Notes under the pieces: model-generated
Told to the model about the DNA's origin: nothing
Databases searched by the model: none
Seen by the model: the letters and a program-made list of their open reading frames with translations, nothing else
NCBI RefSeq assembly: GCF_000986785.1
Contig: NZ_LAYY01000018.1
Coordinates: 1-64,000, forward strand
DNA length: 64,000 nt
DNA from: Mesobacillus campisalis
Lineage (GTDB): Bacteria; Bacillota; Bacilli; Bacillales; Cytobacillaceae
Reading direction: 5' to 3'
Made by a program: the position numbers and the translations under genes
Shown: piece by piece, positions 31,877 to 45,467 of the stretch
Numbering within the stretch: the first letter of the stretch is position 1
How the letters are laid out: every line of letters begins with the position of its first letter

Positions 31877-31906
31877 GCTGTGAAAAAGGCTTTCCTTTTT
31901 CACAGC
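31877..31906 (+). other. Perfect 13-bp hairpin in the tuf leader
   Basis: GCTGTGAAAAAGG (31877-31889) pairs perfectly with CCTTTTTCACAGC (31894-31906) around a 4-nt loop. No T-run follows directly, so it is not a standard terminator; it would lie near the 5' end of the tuf transcript and may stabilise it. Confidence 0.7.
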
Positions 31907-31949
31907 CTTAAAAATACTTAATTTTTCAAAATCAAAGGAGGAAATCCTA

Positions 31950-33137
<1,188 letters not shown>

Positions 33138-33150
33138 TCGACTTACCAAG

Positions 33151-33183
33151 AACCAGATGGATCCAATCCATCTGGTTTTTTAT
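33151..33183 (+). terminator. Terminator after tuf
   Basis: AACCAGATGGAT (33151-33162) pairs perfectly with ATCCATCTGGTT (33166-33177), followed by Ts. Confidence 0.93.
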
Positions 33184-33220
33184 TTGTCCTTCAATACCCT
33201 AAAACCCCACCGCACCGCAA

Positions 33221-33268
33221 GGTGCCTGACCCCCAGTGCTTTAAAGTCTTAACGTGTGCCTGACCCTA
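33221..33268. repeat. Two direct copies of GTGCCTGACCC
   Basis: GTGCCTGACCC occurs at 33222-33232 and 33256-33266, 34 bp apart, just after the tuf terminator. Short GTGCCTGAC-type repeats are familiar to me from Bacillus intergenic DNA, but copy number elsewhere in this genome is not visible. Confidence 0.5.
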
Positions 33269-33308
33269 CAACTATTTACCTAAAAACAGGAAAATGAAAG
33301 GAAAGTTA

Positions 33309-33337
33309 TTGACATTGGATATGGTTTATTATAAATT
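33309..33337 (+). promoter_or_regulatory. Promoter of the sulfate-assimilation cluster
   Basis: TTGACA (33309-33314), 17-bp spacer, TAAATT (33332-33337); TATAAA at 33330-33335 is an alternative with 15 bp. It lies upstream of yezD. Confidence 0.6.
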
Positions 33338-33341
33338 TAAT

Positions 33342-33368
33342 TAAACCGATGTATTAAGTCGGAATAAA
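33342..33368 (+). promoter_or_regulatory. Possible CymR-type operator
   Basis: An imperfect inverted repeat, TAAACCGA...TCGGAATAA, lies just downstream of the -10. Its right half (AGTCGGAATAA) resembles the right half of the CymR cysteine-regulator site; the left half is offset by two bases from the consensus as I recall it. The cys cluster context makes CymR plausible but unproven. Confidence 0.35.
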
Positions 33369-33394
33369 CTTGTTCATCTTTTGGAGGGGCTGAA

Positions 33395-33538
33395 GTGGCA
33401 AAAGCGAGTGAGCAGGAAGCAGTGCTGTTAAAAGTTCAGGAGCTGTTGAATAAAGTGAAGTTCGGCTCCATTACTCTAATTATCCAGGATGGCGTTGTTA
33501 TCCAGATTGAACAAAATGAAAAAATAAGATTAAAATAA
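33395..33538 (+). CDS. yezD: YezD-like small protein (DUF2292)
   Basis: A 47-residue protein starting at GTG 33395 after TTGGAGGGG. The core KFGSITLIIQDGVVIQIEQN with a charged tail KIRLK matches the DUF2292/YezD pattern. Such proteins are repeatedly found beside sulfate-assimilation genes, but their function is unknown. Here it is first in the cys cluster, separated from cysH by a strong terminator-like hairpin. It is too short for many gene finders. Confidence 0.8.
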   Translation: MAKASEQEAVLLKVQELLNKVKFGSITLIIQDGVVIQIEQNEKIRLK

Positions 33539-33564
33539 TGGATCTGCTGACCAGATAAACTGGA

Positions 33565-33599
33565 GGCAGTCTTTACCGAAGGGTGAAGACTGCCTTTTT
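33565..33599 (+). terminator. Terminator-like hairpin between yezD and cysH
   Basis: GGCAGTCTTTACC (33565-33577) pairs with GGTGAAGACTGCC (33582-33594) with one G-T pair, followed by five Ts. It would end yezD transcripts and let only part of the transcription reach cysH. Confidence 0.85.
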
Positions 33600-33633
33600 A
33601 TATTCTAATGTTTAACAAGAGGGGAGAAATCAG

Positions 33634-34350
33634 ATGGTTGAAAAGCTGTCATACAACCAATTCAGTGAATTTATACAGCCTGAATTTCCAGGTGCCAGTG
33701 AGACAAAAGGTGCCTTGGAAGTATTGGAATGGGCCTATGGCCATTATGGAGACGGAGAACTGATTTACGCCTGCAGCCTGGGCATTGAAGGTATGGTGTT
33801 GATTGATCTGATAACAAAGGTTAAACCAAATGCCAAAGTGGTCTTCCTTGATACCAATATGCATTTCAAGGAAACATACGAACTAATCGACAAGGTTAAG
33901 GAACGATATCCAGAACTAAATCTGGAAATAAAACAGCCTGGGCTGACTCTGGAAGAACAGGCAAGAGAACACGGAGATGAGCTTTGGAAATCTACCCCGA
34001 ACAAATGCTGTGAAATCCGTAAAGTGCTGCCCCTGCAAGATGTTCTTTCGGGTGCGACCGCCTGGTTGAGCGGACTTAGAAGAGAGCAGTCTGAAACCCG
34101 AAGGAATACCCAATTCCTTAATTTGGACCATAAGTTTAAAAGTGTGAAAATATGCCCTCTTATTCATTGGACATGGAAAGATGTTTGGCGATATGCCCAC
34201 AAGAATGACCTCCCATATAATATCCTGCATGATAACGGCTACCCAAGCATTGGTTGCCGAACATGCACAGCACCTGCTTTTAATGCAGATGACATGCGCT
34301 CAGGAAGGTGGACTGGTTCTGGAAAGACTGAATGCGGTCTTCACCAATAA
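33634..34350 (+). CDS. cysH: Adenylyl-sulfate (APS/PAPS) reductase CysH
   Basis: A 238-residue enzyme that reduces activated sulfate to sulfite. The four cysteines of an iron-sulfur cluster are present: Cys125-Cys126 (CCEIRK) and Cys208, Cys211 (CRTC). This arrangement indicates the APS-using type, though B. subtilis CysH accepts APS and PAPS. The nucleophile Cys234 lies in the C-terminal motif KTECGLH. GAGGGGAG precedes ATG at 33634. Confidence 0.95.
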   Translation: MVEKLSYNQFSEFIQPEFPGASETKGALEVLEWAYGHYGDGELIYACSLGIEGMVLIDLITKVKPNAKVVFLDTNMHFKETYELIDKVKERYPELNLEIKQPGLTLEEQAREHGDELWKSTPNKCCEIRKVLPLQDVLSGATAWLSGLRREQSETRRNTQFLNLDHKFKSVKICPLIHWTWKDVWRYAHKNDLPYNILHDNGYPSIGCRTCTAPAFNADDMRSGRWTGSGKTECGLHQ

Positions 34351-34362
34351 GGGGTAAATATC

Positions 34363-35442
34363 ATGTTAATTGTATATGCAGCTTGTGCTGTCGCGCTTTT
34401 TTTGGCAATGAACATTGGAGCAAGCGGCGCTGCAGCTTCCATCTCAATTGCTTACGGATCTGGAGCCATTGCAAGCCGCAGAAAGGCACTGCTGATTTGC
34501 GGTGCGGCCATTTTTCTGGGGGCGGTCATCGGAGGGCGTGAAGTCGTCAAAACAATCGGTTCCGGGATCATTCCTGAAAGTATTCTTGATCCAAAGGTCG
34601 TGCTAATCATCCTGTCTTCTGCTGCACTATCCTTATTTATTGCGAATATGATGGGAATCCCCCTCTCTACCAGTGAAATTACGGTGGGTTCCGTCGTTGG
34701 TGTCGGTGTGGCTTACCAGGCACTCTATATTAAAAATATTCTTGTTATTGTCAGTTTTTGGGTTATCGTGCCGATAATCGCTTTCAGTTTAGCGGTGATG
34801 TTTGGAAAACTGATTCAATATGTTGAAAAGAAACATCCTGCAATAAAAAGTGAAAAGATGAAAAAGCCTTTAATCAGTTTCGTCATTGCTGTCGGTTTTT
34901 TGGAAGCATTCTCAGCAGGCATGAACAATGTGGCCAATGCGGCCGGGCCGCTTGTAGGTGCAGAAATTATCCCTCTCAGTACCGGTGTTTTCATAGGGGG
35001 GCTGTTCATTGCCCTGGGGGCGATAACAATGGGCGGAAGGGTGCTGCAGACCAATGGGAAAAAAATAACGAACTTTTCCCTGCTCGAAGGGGGAGCCATT
35101 TCCGGTACCGGAGCATTCCTTGTCATCCTTGCCTCGATCTTCGGGTTGCCGGTTCCGCTCACTCAAGTAACCAGTTCAGCCATCATAGGCATTGGAGTGG
35201 CACAAAAAGGCAGGGAGATATTTAAAAAGAGAATCATCACGACAATTTTAAAAGTGTGGATTGTATCGCCTGTATTGGCGCTTGTCCTGTCTTATGGCCT
35301 TGTTAAGTTATTTATAAATAGTGATATATACACGGTTTTCGTCCTATTTGGTGTAAGTGCTGCAACATTGGGCACCTTATCGCTAGCCAAAACCATAAAG
35401 GATGAAAACAGATCAGTTTTTGAAAACAGCGGGGGAATTTGA
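34363..35442 (+). CDS. cysP: Sulfate permease CysP (PiT family)
   Basis: A 359-residue integral membrane protein with about ten to eleven hydrophobic helices and the two PiT-family signatures: N-terminal [20 protein letters not shown] and internal [13 protein letters not shown]. PiT proteins are mostly phosphate carriers; position between cysH and sat, as in B. subtilis, assigns it to sulfate. It starts 12 bp after cysH with AAGGGG upstream. Confidence 0.9.
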   Translation: MLIVYAACAVALFLAMNIGASGAAASISIAYGSGAIASRRKALLICGAAIFLGAVIGGREVVKTIGSGIIPESILDPKVVLIILSSAALSLFIANMMGIPLSTSEITVGSVVGVGVAYQALYIKNILVIVSFWVIVPIIAFSLAVMFGKLIQYVEKKHPAIKSEKMKKPLISFVIAVGFLEAFSAGMNNVANAAGPLVGAEIIPLSTGVFIGGLFIALGAITMGGRVLQTNGKKITNFSLLEGGAISGTGAFLVILASIFGLPVPLTQVTSSAIIGIGVAQKGREIFKKRIITTILKVWIVSPVLALVLSYGLVKLFINSDIYTVFVLFGVSAATLGTLSLAKTIKDENRSVFENSGGI

Positions 35443-35491
35443 CGGAAATCCGACTAATACTACCCGAATACCTTATAGAGGAGAGATACAC

Positions 35492-36640
35492 ATGTCATTA
35501 AGCAAACCGCATGGAGGAACATTAGTTAACCTTTGGGAACCGAATTACTCAACAAAAGGAATTGAAAAAGAAATCGAACTTGATGCAATGGCATTGAGCG
35601 ACCTTGAACTAATCGGCAACGGCGCATATAGTCCGATTAATGGCTTTTTGGGCAGGGAGGATTACGAATCGGTTGTGAGCAACATCCGTCTGGCTAATGG
35701 GACAGTATGGAGCATTCCAATTACTCTCCCGGTAAGCGAAAAAGCTGCCGAAGCACTTTCCGAGGGCGAGGAAGCCAAGCTGGTCTTTAATGGAGAAACA
35801 TATGGTGTTATCTCGATTACAGATGTTTTCCGCCCTGATAAGACTGCAGAAGCTATTGGAGTCTACCAGACAGCCGATCGCGAACACCCTGGAGTCGCCA
35901 AACTGTTCCAAAGAGGCGGCGTATATGTAGGCGGTCCGGTGAAGTGGCTGAAGAAAGTGGTGCGGAACCAATTTGAAACATACTATCTTGAGCCTGCCGA
36001 AACAAGAAAAGTATTTGAAGATAAAGGCTGGAAATCAGTTGTGGGCTTCCAGACAAGAAATCCTGTCCACCGGGCGCATGAATACATTCAGAAGTCCGCG
36101 CTGGAAATTGTGGATGGCCTGTTCCTGAACCCGCTTGTCGGCGAAACCAAATCAGACGATATCCCTGCTGATGTTAGGATGAAAAGCTATAAAGTCCTGC
36201 TGGAAAACTATTACCCAGAGGATCGCGTTTTTCTTGCCGTCTTCCCGGCGGCGATGAGATATGCGGGGCCAAGGGAAGCCATCTTCCATGCAATGGTCCG
36301 CAAAAACTATGGCTGCACCCACTTCATTGTAGGACGCGACCACGCCGGAGTCGGCAACTACTACGGAACGTATGATGCACAGTTGATCTTCCGTCAGTTT
36401 AGCGACGATGAGCTTGGAATCACTCTGCTGTTCTTTGAACACAGCTTCTATTGCGCTAAATGTGAAAACATGGCATCAACAAAAACATGCCCGCATGGCA
36501 AAGAACATCATGTCATTCTATCAGGCACCAAGGTAAGAGAGCTGCTCCGCAACGGAGAAATCCCTCCAAGCACATTCAGCCGTAAAGAAGTGGTTGAAGT
36601 GCTGATTGAGGGACTTAATGAAAAAACGGTAAAAGCCTAA
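35492..36640 (+). CDS. sat: Sulfate adenylyltransferase (ATP sulfurylase)
   Basis: A 382-residue homo-oligomeric enzyme that makes APS from ATP and sulfate. The nucleotide-binding motifs [12 protein letters not shown] and [12 protein letters not shown] are present, and a cysteine cluster near the C-terminus ([16 protein letters not shown]) resembles the zinc site of bacterial Sat. ATG at 35492 follows AGAGGAGAG; the frame is open further up without a site. Confidence 0.96.
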   Translation: MSLSKPHGGTLVNLWEPNYSTKGIEKEIELDAMALSDLELIGNGAYSPINGFLGREDYESVVSNIRLANGTVWSIPITLPVSEKAAEALSEGEEAKLVFNGETYGVISITDVFRPDKTAEAIGVYQTADREHPGVAKLFQRGGVYVGGPVKWLKKVVRNQFETYYLEPAETRKVFEDKGWKSVVGFQTRNPVHRAHEYIQKSALEIVDGLFLNPLVGETKSDDIPADVRMKSYKVLLENYYPEDRVFLAVFPAAMRYAGPREAIFHAMVRKNYGCTHFIVGRDHAGVGNYYGTYDAQLIFRQFSDDELGITLLFFEHSFYCAKCENMASTKTCPHGKEHHVILSGTKVRELLRNGEIPPSTFSRKEVVEVLIEGLNEKTVKA

Positions 36641-36656
36641 ACTGGAGGAGAGTTAA

Positions 36657-37256
36657 TTGAGCAAAAGCACCAATATCACCTGGCATGATGCTGCCATAAC
36701 AAAGGAATCACGGAGAAAGCAGAACGGTCACGGAAGCTTTGTCCTATGGTTCACAGGACTTTCCGGTTCAGGAAAATCCACAGTGGCCAATGCAGTGGCA
36801 AAAGAACTATTCGACAAGAATATTAAAAATTATGTGCTGGACGGGGATAATGTCAGGCATGGATTAAATAAGGACCTTGGCTTTTCTGACGAAGACCGTA
36901 CAGAAAACATCAGGCGAATCGGGGAAGTAGCCAATCTTTTCGTTGATGCCGGCCAAGTGGTACTGACAGCCTTTATTTCCCCTTTCAAGGCGGACCGCGA
37001 ACTGGTTCGCAGCCTGCTGGATGAAGGCGAATTTATCGAGGTGTACGTAAAATGTCCGGTTGCCGAGTGCGAAAAGCGCGATCCAAAAGGGCTATATGAG
37101 AAGGCGAGAAAGGGACTGATCAAGGACTTCACCGGAATTGACTCACCCTATGAGGAACCGGAGCAATCCGAATTAGTCATTGAAACGGACAGTAGCTCAA
37201 TTGAAGAGTGTGTGGAACAAGTGATACAATATCTAAAAGGAAAAGAACTGATATAA
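36657..37256 (+). CDS. cysC: Adenylyl-sulfate kinase
   Basis: A 199-residue P-loop kinase that makes PAPS from APS. Walker [10 protein letters not shown] and the family motif [20 protein letters not shown] are intact, as is [13 protein letters not shown]. The start is TTG at 36657 after TGGAGGAG (36643-36650). It lies 16 bp after sat. Confidence 0.95.
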   Translation: MSKSTNITWHDAAITKESRRKQNGHGSFVLWFTGLSGSGKSTVANAVAKELFDKNIKNYVLDGDNVRHGLNKDLGFSDEDRTENIRRIGEVANLFVDAGQVVLTAFISPFKADRELVRSLLDEGEFIEVYVKCPVAECEKRDPKGLYEKARKGLIKDFTGIDSPYEEPEQSELVIETDSSSIEECVEQVIQYLKGKELI

Positions 37257-37283
37257 GTCATTGAACAAAAAAGGGGTGGGGAA

Positions 37284-38036
37284 GTGGAAGCTGTACTCTA
37301 TGTGTGCCATGGGAGCCGTGTGCCCGAAGCAAGGGAACAGGCTGTGGAGTTTATAAAAAAGTGCATGCAGAAGAATCCGGCCCCTATCCAGGAATATTGC
37401 TTTCTTGAACTGGCAAACCCATCCATTGAGGAAGGGTTTGTCTCCTGCGTGGAAAGAGGTGCAGGGAGAATTGCCGTGATCCCCGTATTGCTGCTTACAG
37501 CTGCGCATGCCAAGGAGGATATCCCGGATGAACTAAGAAGAGTGTCTGTAAGATATCCTGATGTGGAAGTGCGTTATGGCAGGCCAATCGGTGTGCATGA
37601 GGCGATGGTCGAAATCCTCATTGAAAAACTTGGGAAGACGAATAAAGAAGCGGATGCTGATTCCCTCGTTCTGCTCGTTGGCAGGGGAAGCAGTGATCCG
37701 GATTCAAAAAGGGATTTAAACCTGATTGCCGGTCAGCTGGAACAAAGGCTAAAAGGTGCCAGCGTGCGCACCTGCTTTTTGACAGCCGCTAGCCCCAAGC
37801 TGCCTGAAGCCCTGAATATGGCTCAGCAAAGCAGGGCTTCCAAAGTATTTATTATTCCATATCTTCTATTCACAGGGATATTAATGAAGACAATCGAACA
37901 GGCAATTAAGGAATACGACACCGTGGAAAAGAAATATATACTGTGTGATTATCTAGGATACCACAATAATATAGAAGGAATTTTGCGGGAGAGGGCAGAA
38001 GAAGCCTTACAAAGCGAGAATGCAAGGTTCCGGTAA
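37284..38036 (+). CDS. sirB: Sirohydrochlorin ferrochelatase (CbiX/SirB family)
   Basis: A 250-residue two-lobed chelatase. The active-site histidines are visible as His9 in VCHGSR and His75 in TAAHAKEDIP. In the cys context it should insert iron into sirohydrochlorin to make siroheme for sulfite reductase; a cobaltochelatase role cannot be excluded by sequence alone. It starts with GTG at 37284 after GGGGTGGGGA. In B. subtilis the uroporphyrinogen methyltransferase and SirC genes flank it; both are missing here. Confidence 0.88.
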   Translation: MEAVLYVCHGSRVPEAREQAVEFIKKCMQKNPAPIQEYCFLELANPSIEEGFVSCVERGAGRIAVIPVLLLTAAHAKEDIPDELRRVSVRYPDVEVRYGRPIGVHEAMVEILIEKLGKTNKEADADSLVLLVGRGSSDPDSKRDLNLIAGQLEQRLKGASVRTCFLTAASPKLPEALNMAQQSRASKVFIIPYLLFTGILMKTIEQAIKEYDTVEKKYILCDYLGYHNNIEGILRERAEEALQSENARFR

Positions 38037-38052
38037 TTTGAATAACAGAATG

Positions 38053-38078
38053 AGGCAGCAGAGAAAGCTGCCTTTTTC
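38053..38078 (+). terminator. Terminator after sirB
   Basis: AGGCAGC (38053-38059) and GCTGCCT (38067-38073) form a 7-bp stem followed by five Ts. Confidence 0.85.
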
Positions 38079-38198
38079 CGTGCTCATACTATTAAAAAGA
38101 TATATAGGTATGGGCAGGCGAACAGACAGTTTCAATAAATTACAGATAACTGGAAATCACTTACAGGCAGGTTTTTGCATAAAAGTTCAAGCCTCCCC

Positions 38199-38227
38199 TT
38201 GAAATGCGCCTAAACAGCCGCTATAAT
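38199..38227 (+). promoter_or_regulatory. Sigma-A promoter P1 of the S10 operon
   Basis: TTGAAA (38199-38204), 17-bp spacer, TATAAT (38222-38227). Confidence 0.8.
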
Positions 38228-38268
38228 AGGAAAAGTGTGCTGAGCATAAACATTAGCGGAATTAAGTG

Positions 38269-38297
38269 TTGCGCTGGCTTTGTGTTTTCGGTATAAT
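38269..38297 (+). promoter_or_regulatory. Sigma-A promoter P2 of the S10 operon
   Basis: TTGCGC (38269-38274), 17-bp spacer, TATAAT (38292-38297). Two promoters 70 bp apart drive the ribosomal superoperon. Confidence 0.75.
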
Positions 38298-38299
38298 AG

Positions 38300-38737
<438 letters not shown>

Positions 38738-38778
38738 TGAAATAAATTCAAACTTAGAGAAATTAGGAGGTGTGACGA

Positions 38779-39408
38779 ATGACCAAAGGAATCTTAGGAA
38801 GAAAGATCGGTATGACTCAAGTATTTGCTGAAAACGGAGACCTTATCCCGGTAACAGTTGTAGAAGCAGCTCCAAACGTGGTTCTTCAAGTGAAGAATGC
38901 TGAAACTGATGGCTACGAAGCGGTTCAGCTTGGCTTTGAAGACAAGCGCGAAAAGCTTGCCAACAAACCGGAGAAAGGCCATGTTGCCAAGGCAAACACT
39001 GCTCCTAAGCGCTTCGTTCGTGAATTCAACGGAGTAAACTTAGCAGATTATGAAGTTGGTCAGGAAGTCAATGTAAGCATTTTTGCAGAAGGTGAAATGG
39101 TAGATGTAACAGGAATCTCCAAAGGTAAAGGATTCCAGGGTGCCATCAAGCGCCACGGACAATCCCGCGGACCAATGTCACATGGTTCCAGATACCACCG
39201 CCGTCCAGGTTCAATGGGTCCTGTAGCTCCAAACCGTGTATTCAAAGGCAAGCTATTGCCAGGACGCATGGGTGGAGAGCAAATCACTGTTCAAAACCTG
39301 CAAATCGTTAAAGTTGATGCAGAGCGTAATCTTCTATTGATCAAAGGTAATGTACCTGGTCCTAGAAAAGCGATGCTTAAAATTAAAAGTGCGGTAAAAG
39401 CGAAGTAA
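38779..39408 (+). CDS. rplC: Ribosomal protein uL3
   Basis: A 209-residue early-assembly 50S protein whose loop reaches towards the peptidyl transferase centre. [13 protein letters not shown] at the N-terminus and the loop region [20 protein letters not shown] are typical. TTAGGAGGTG precedes ATG at 38779. Confidence 0.98.
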   Translation: MTKGILGRKIGMTQVFAENGDLIPVTVVEAAPNVVLQVKNAETDGYEAVQLGFEDKREKLANKPEKGHVAKANTAPKRFVREFNGVNLADYEVGQEVNVSIFAEGEMVDVTGISKGKGFQGAIKRHGQSRGPMSHGSRYHRRPGSMGPVAPNRVFKGKLLPGRMGGEQITVQNLQIVKVDAERNLLLIKGNVPGPRKAMLKIKSAVKAK

Positions 39409-39433
39409 CGTCTAAGGAAAGGAGGAAAAAGGA

Positions 39434-40057
39434 ATGCCTAAAGTAGCATTATTCAACCAAACTGGATCACAGGTCGGCGAAGTCGAATTGAATGAATCCG
39501 TATTTGGTATCGAGCCAAACAACCACGTTATGTTCGAAGCGGTTGTTATGCAAAGAGCTTCCATGCGTCAAGGAACTCATAAAACAAAAATCCGTTCTGA
39601 GGTAGCTGGTGGTGGACGCAAGCCATGGCGCCAAAAAGGTACAGGACGTGCCCGCCAAGGTTCCATTCGTTCTCCACAATGGCGCGGCGGCGGTACTGTG
39701 TTCGGACCAGTTCCACGCAGCTACAGCTATAAACTGCCTAAAAAGGTTCGCCGTCTGGCAATCAAATCAGCTCTTTCTTCAAAGGTTGCAGCTGAAAACA
39801 TTTTGGTACTTGAAAGCCTTGCTTTCGAAGCTCCAAAAACAAAAGAATTCACTCAGGTATTAAAGGGTCTTTCTGTTGACACAAAAGCATTAATCGTTAC
39901 TGCTGAAGTTGACGAAACTGTTGCTCTTTCTGCCCGGAACATTCCTGGAATCACTGTTGTTTCCGCTGAAGGAATCAACGTACTGGACGTTTTAAATCAT
40001 GACAAGTTAATCATGACTAAAGCGGCTGTTGAAAAAGTAGAGGAGGTGCTTGCATAA
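39434..40057 (+). CDS. rplD: Ribosomal protein uL4
   Basis: A 207-residue 50S protein with an extended loop lining the exit tunnel ([20 protein letters not shown]). In some bacteria L4 represses the S10 operon; no direct sign of that here. AAAGGAGG precedes ATG at 39434. Its stop shares a base with the rplW start (40057). Confidence 0.98.
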   Translation: MPKVALFNQTGSQVGEVELNESVFGIEPNNHVMFEAVVMQRASMRQGTHKTKIRSEVAGGGRKPWRQKGTGRARQGSIRSPQWRGGGTVFGPVPRSYSYKLPKKVRRLAIKSALSSKVAAENILVLESLAFEAPKTKEFTQVLKGLSVDTKALIVTAEVDETVALSARNIPGITVVSAEGINVLDVLNHDKLIMTKAAVEKVEEVLA

Positions 40058-40341
40058 TGGATGCACGCGATATCATTAAGCGCCCCGTAATTACAGAACG
40101 TTCATCTGAACTGATGGCTGATAAAAAGTATACTTTCGAAGTTGATGTCAGAGCGAATAAGACTCAAGTGAAAGATGCTGTACAAGAAATCTTCGGTGTT
40201 AAAGTGAAAAACGTTAACATCATGAACTATAAAGGGAAGTTCAAGCGTATGGGCAAGTTCGGCGGATACACCAACAAGCGCCGCAAAGCTGTTATTACCT
40301 TGACTCAAGACAGCAAGGAAATCGAATTGTTCGAAGTGTAA
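40057..40341 (+). CDS. rplW: Ribosomal protein uL23
   Basis: A 94-residue protein at the exit tunnel, docking site for trigger factor and [15 protein letters not shown] is typical. It overlaps rplD by one base, with GAGGAGG in the end of rplD. Confidence 0.97.
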   Translation: MDARDIIKRPVITERSSELMADKKYTFEVDVRANKTQVKDAVQEIFGVKVKNVNIMNYKGKFKRMGKFGGYTNKRRKAVITLTQDSKEIELFEV

Positions 40342-40358
40342 TATACACTCGCAAATAG

Positions 40359-41207
<849 letters not shown>

Positions 41208-41264
41208 CGCGGTTGAGCTACGGTTCAAAAGAACCGTAGAACAATCACGAAGGGAGGTTCAATC

Positions 41265-41543
41265 ATGGGTCGCAGCTTAAAAAAAGGACCTTTTGTTGAT
41301 GAGCATTTAATTAAAAAGATCGAAAAGCTAAATGAGACTGAGGGCAAGCAAGTTGTAAAGACTTGGTCCCGCCGTTCTACGATCTTCCCGCAATTCATTG
41401 GACATACGGTCGCTGTCTATGACGGGCGCAAACATGTTCCTGTATATATCACTGAAGACATGGTAGGCCACAAGCTTGGAGAATTCGCTCCAACTCGTAC
41501 TTATAAAGGCCATGCCGCTGACGATAAGAAAACAAGACGTTAA
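41265..41543 (+). CDS. rpsS: Ribosomal protein uS19
   Basis: A 92-residue 30S head protein. [14 protein letters not shown] and the rRNA-binding [16 protein letters not shown] are typical. GGGAGG precedes ATG at 41265. In the 57-bp gap after rplB, CTACGGTTC and GAACCGTAG form a perfect 9-bp hairpin (41219-41240). Confidence 0.98.
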   Translation: MGRSLKKGPFVDEHLIKKIEKLNETEGKQVVKTWSRRSTIFPQFIGHTVAVYDGRKHVPVYITEDMVGHKLGEFAPTRTYKGHAADDKKTRR

Positions 41544-41561
41544 TGAGAGGAGGGCATCCTA

Positions 41562-41903
41562 ATGCAAGCAAAAGCTGTTGCTAGAACAGTTCGTATTGCT
41601 CCTCGTAAAGCTCGGTTAGTATTGGATTTAATTCGAGGAAAGCAAGTTGGCGAAGCGGTAGCTATTCTGAAACTAACTCCGAAAGCAGCTTCCCCGATCG
41701 TAGAAAAAGTTTTAAAATCTGCGTTGGCTAATGCAGAGCACAACTACGAAATGGATGTAAACAACCTTGTGATTTCACAGGCATACGCGAACGAAGGACC
41801 TACTTTGAAGCGTTTCCGCCCACGTGCACAGGGACGTGCAAGTGCCATCAACAAGCGCACAAGCCACATCACAATCGTTCTATCAGAAAAGAAGGAGGGA
41901 TAA
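41562..41903 (+). CDS. rplV: Ribosomal protein uL22
   Basis: A 113-residue 50S protein with a tunnel-lining hairpin; changes there give macrolide resistance. The region [20 protein letters not shown] is wild-type in form. AGAGGAGG precedes ATG at 41562. Confidence 0.98.
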   Translation: MQAKAVARTVRIAPRKARLVLDLIRGKQVGEAVAILKLTPKAASPIVEKVLKSALANAEHNYEMDVNNLVISQAYANEGPTLKRFRPRAQGRASAINKRTSHITIVLSEKKEG

Positions 41904-43193
<1,290 letters not shown>

Positions 43194-43214
43194 TCAGAGA
43201 GGAGGCCGCGCGCA

Positions 43215-43478
43215 ATGAGTGAACGCAACCAGCGCAAGGTGTATACTGGACGTGTTGTGTCTGACAAGATGGACAAAACAGTTACTGTTCTTGTCGAAAC
43301 ATACAAAACACATTCTCTATATGGCAAGCGCGTTAAGTACTCTAAGAAATTCAAAGCTCATGATGAGCAAAATGCAGCAAAGGTAGGCGACGTAGTTCGC
43401 ATTATGGAAACTCGCCCGCTTTCTGCTACCAAACGCTTCCGTTTATTAGAAGTGGTTGAAAAAGCTGTTATTATCTAA
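43215..43478 (+). CDS. rpsQ: Ribosomal protein uS17
   Basis: An 87-residue OB-fold 30S primary binder. [20 protein letters not shown] and [13 protein letters not shown] are typical. GAGAGGAGG precedes ATG at 43215. Confidence 0.98.
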   Translation: MSERNQRKVYTGRVVSDKMDKTVTVLVETYKTHSLYGKRVKYSKKFKAHDEQNAAKVGDVVRIMETRPLSATKRFRLLEVVEKAVII

Positions 43479-43492
43479 ATCGTTCGGTATAG

Positions 43493-43885
<393 letters not shown>

Positions 43886-43918
43886 TCCAAAACAAATGGC
43901 TTTAAGGAGGTGCGACAG

Positions 43919-44230
43919 ATGCATGTCAAAAAAGGTGACAAAGTAATGGTCATCTCTGGCAAGGACAAAGGTAAAACTGGAAACGTTCTGGCTGCTTACC
44001 CTAAGCAAAACCGTGTCCTAGTAGAAGGCGTTAATATCGTGAAAAAACACGCGAAGCCGTCTCAAGTGAATCCGCAAGGCGGAATCATCAGCCAAGAGGC
44101 ACCTATTCATGTATCAAATGTTATGCCTATCGACCCGAAATCCGGAAACCCAACCCGAGTTGGATATAAAGAGGAAAACGGCAAGAAGGTACGCGTAGCA
44201 AAAAAATCCGGTGAAGTTCTCGATAAATAA
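43919..44230 (+). CDS. rplX: Ribosomal protein uL24
   Basis: A 103-residue KOW-domain protein and 50S assembly initiator ([20 protein letters not shown]). ATG at 43919 follows AAGGAGG (43903-43909); GTG at 43910 abuts that site and is rejected. Confidence 0.97.
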   Translation: MHVKKGDKVMVISGKDKGKTGNVLAAYPKQNRVLVEGVNIVKKHAKPSQVNPQGGIISQEAPIHVSNVMPIDPKSGNPTRVGYKEENGKKVRVAKKSGEVLDK

Positions 44231-44257
44231 GTCCAATGAAGAAGGGAGGTACACTAA

Positions 44258-44797
44258 ATGAACCGCCTAAAAGAAAAGTTCAACAAAGAAATCACTCCTG
44301 CTCTTATGAGCAAGTTCAACTATAAATCCGTAATGGAAGTACCTAAGCTTGAGAAAATCGTAATCAACATGGGTGTCGGCGATGCTGTTGCTAACGCAAA
44401 AGCACTTGACAATGCGGTTGAAGAATTGGCTATCATCTCTGGTCAAAAGCCAGTGATCACAAAAGCGAAGAAATCAATCGCAGGCTTCCGTCTTCGTGAA
44501 GGAATGCCGATCGGTGCGAAGGTAACACTACGCGGCGAACGCATGTATCAATTCCTGGATAAATTAATTTCAGTTTCTCTTCCACGTGTACGTGACTTCC
44601 GCGGTATCTCCAAGAAGTCATTCGATGGCCGTGGAAACTACACTCTTGGTGTAAAAGAACAGTTGATCTTCCCTGAAATTGATTACGATAAAGTAAATAA
44701 AGTGCGTGGCATGGATATCGTTATCGTTACGACTGCTAATACTGATGAAGAAGCTCGTGAACTACTAACATCATTCGGAATGCCATTTCAAAAGTAA
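44258..44797 (+). CDS. rplE: Ribosomal protein uL5
   Basis: A 179-residue 5S rRNA-binding protein. [20 protein letters not shown] and [20 protein letters not shown] are typical. AAGGGAGG precedes ATG at 44258. Confidence 0.98.
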   Translation: MNRLKEKFNKEITPALMSKFNYKSVMEVPKLEKIVINMGVGDAVANAKALDNAVEELAIISGQKPVITKAKKSIAGFRLREGMPIGAKVTLRGERMYQFLDKLISVSLPRVRDFRGISKKSFDGRGNYTLGVKEQLIFPEIDYDKVNKVRGMDIVIVTTANTDEEARELLTSFGMPFQK

Positions 44798-44804
44798 TCT
44801 CTAA

Positions 44805-45008
<204 letters not shown>

Positions 45009-45037
45009 AACCAAGGTTTGGGAAGGAGGTAAAAACA

Positions 45038-45436
45038 ATGGTCATGACAGATCCGATTGCAGATTTGCTAACTCGTATTCGTAACGCGAATATGGTTCGT
45101 CACGAAAAATTAGAAGTACCTGCTTCTAACATGAAAAAGGAAATCGCTGAAATTCTTAAGCGTGAAGGTTTCGTTCGTGATGTAGAATACATCGAAGACA
45201 ACAAACAAGGCATCATCCGTATTTTCCTGAAATATGGTGCCAACAACGAGCGTGTTATCACAGGTCTAAAGCGTATCAGCAAGCCAGGCCTTCGCGTATA
45301 CGCAAAGTCCAACGAAATGCCGCGCGTATTGAACGGTCTTGGTATCGCTCTAGTTTCGACATCAAACGGCGTATTAACTGACAAGGAAGCCCGTGCGAAG
45401 CAAGTGGGCGGAGAAGTACTAGCATACGTCTGGTAA
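45038..45436 (+). CDS. rpsH: Ribosomal protein uS8
   Basis: A 132-residue 16S central-domain binder. [16 protein letters not shown] and [20 protein letters not shown] are typical. GAAGGAGG precedes ATG at 45038. Confidence 0.98.
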   Translation: MVMTDPIADLLTRIRNANMVRHEKLEVPASNMKKEIAEILKREGFVRDVEYIEDNKQGIIRIFLKYGANNERVITGLKRISKPGLRVYAKSNEMPRVLNGLGIALVSTSNGVLTDKEARAKQVGGEVLAYVW

Positions 45437-45467
45437 TAGATTTCTTTAATGAATGGAGGTGCACTGA

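Noticed and set aside
33280-33394. S-box (SAM) riboswitch before the cys cluster
   Set aside because: The leader is too short and none of the conserved S-box elements was found.
38020-38202. 60-residue plus-strand frame between sirB and rpsJ
   Set aside because: It overlaps the end of sirB, spans a terminator, and has no homology-like features.
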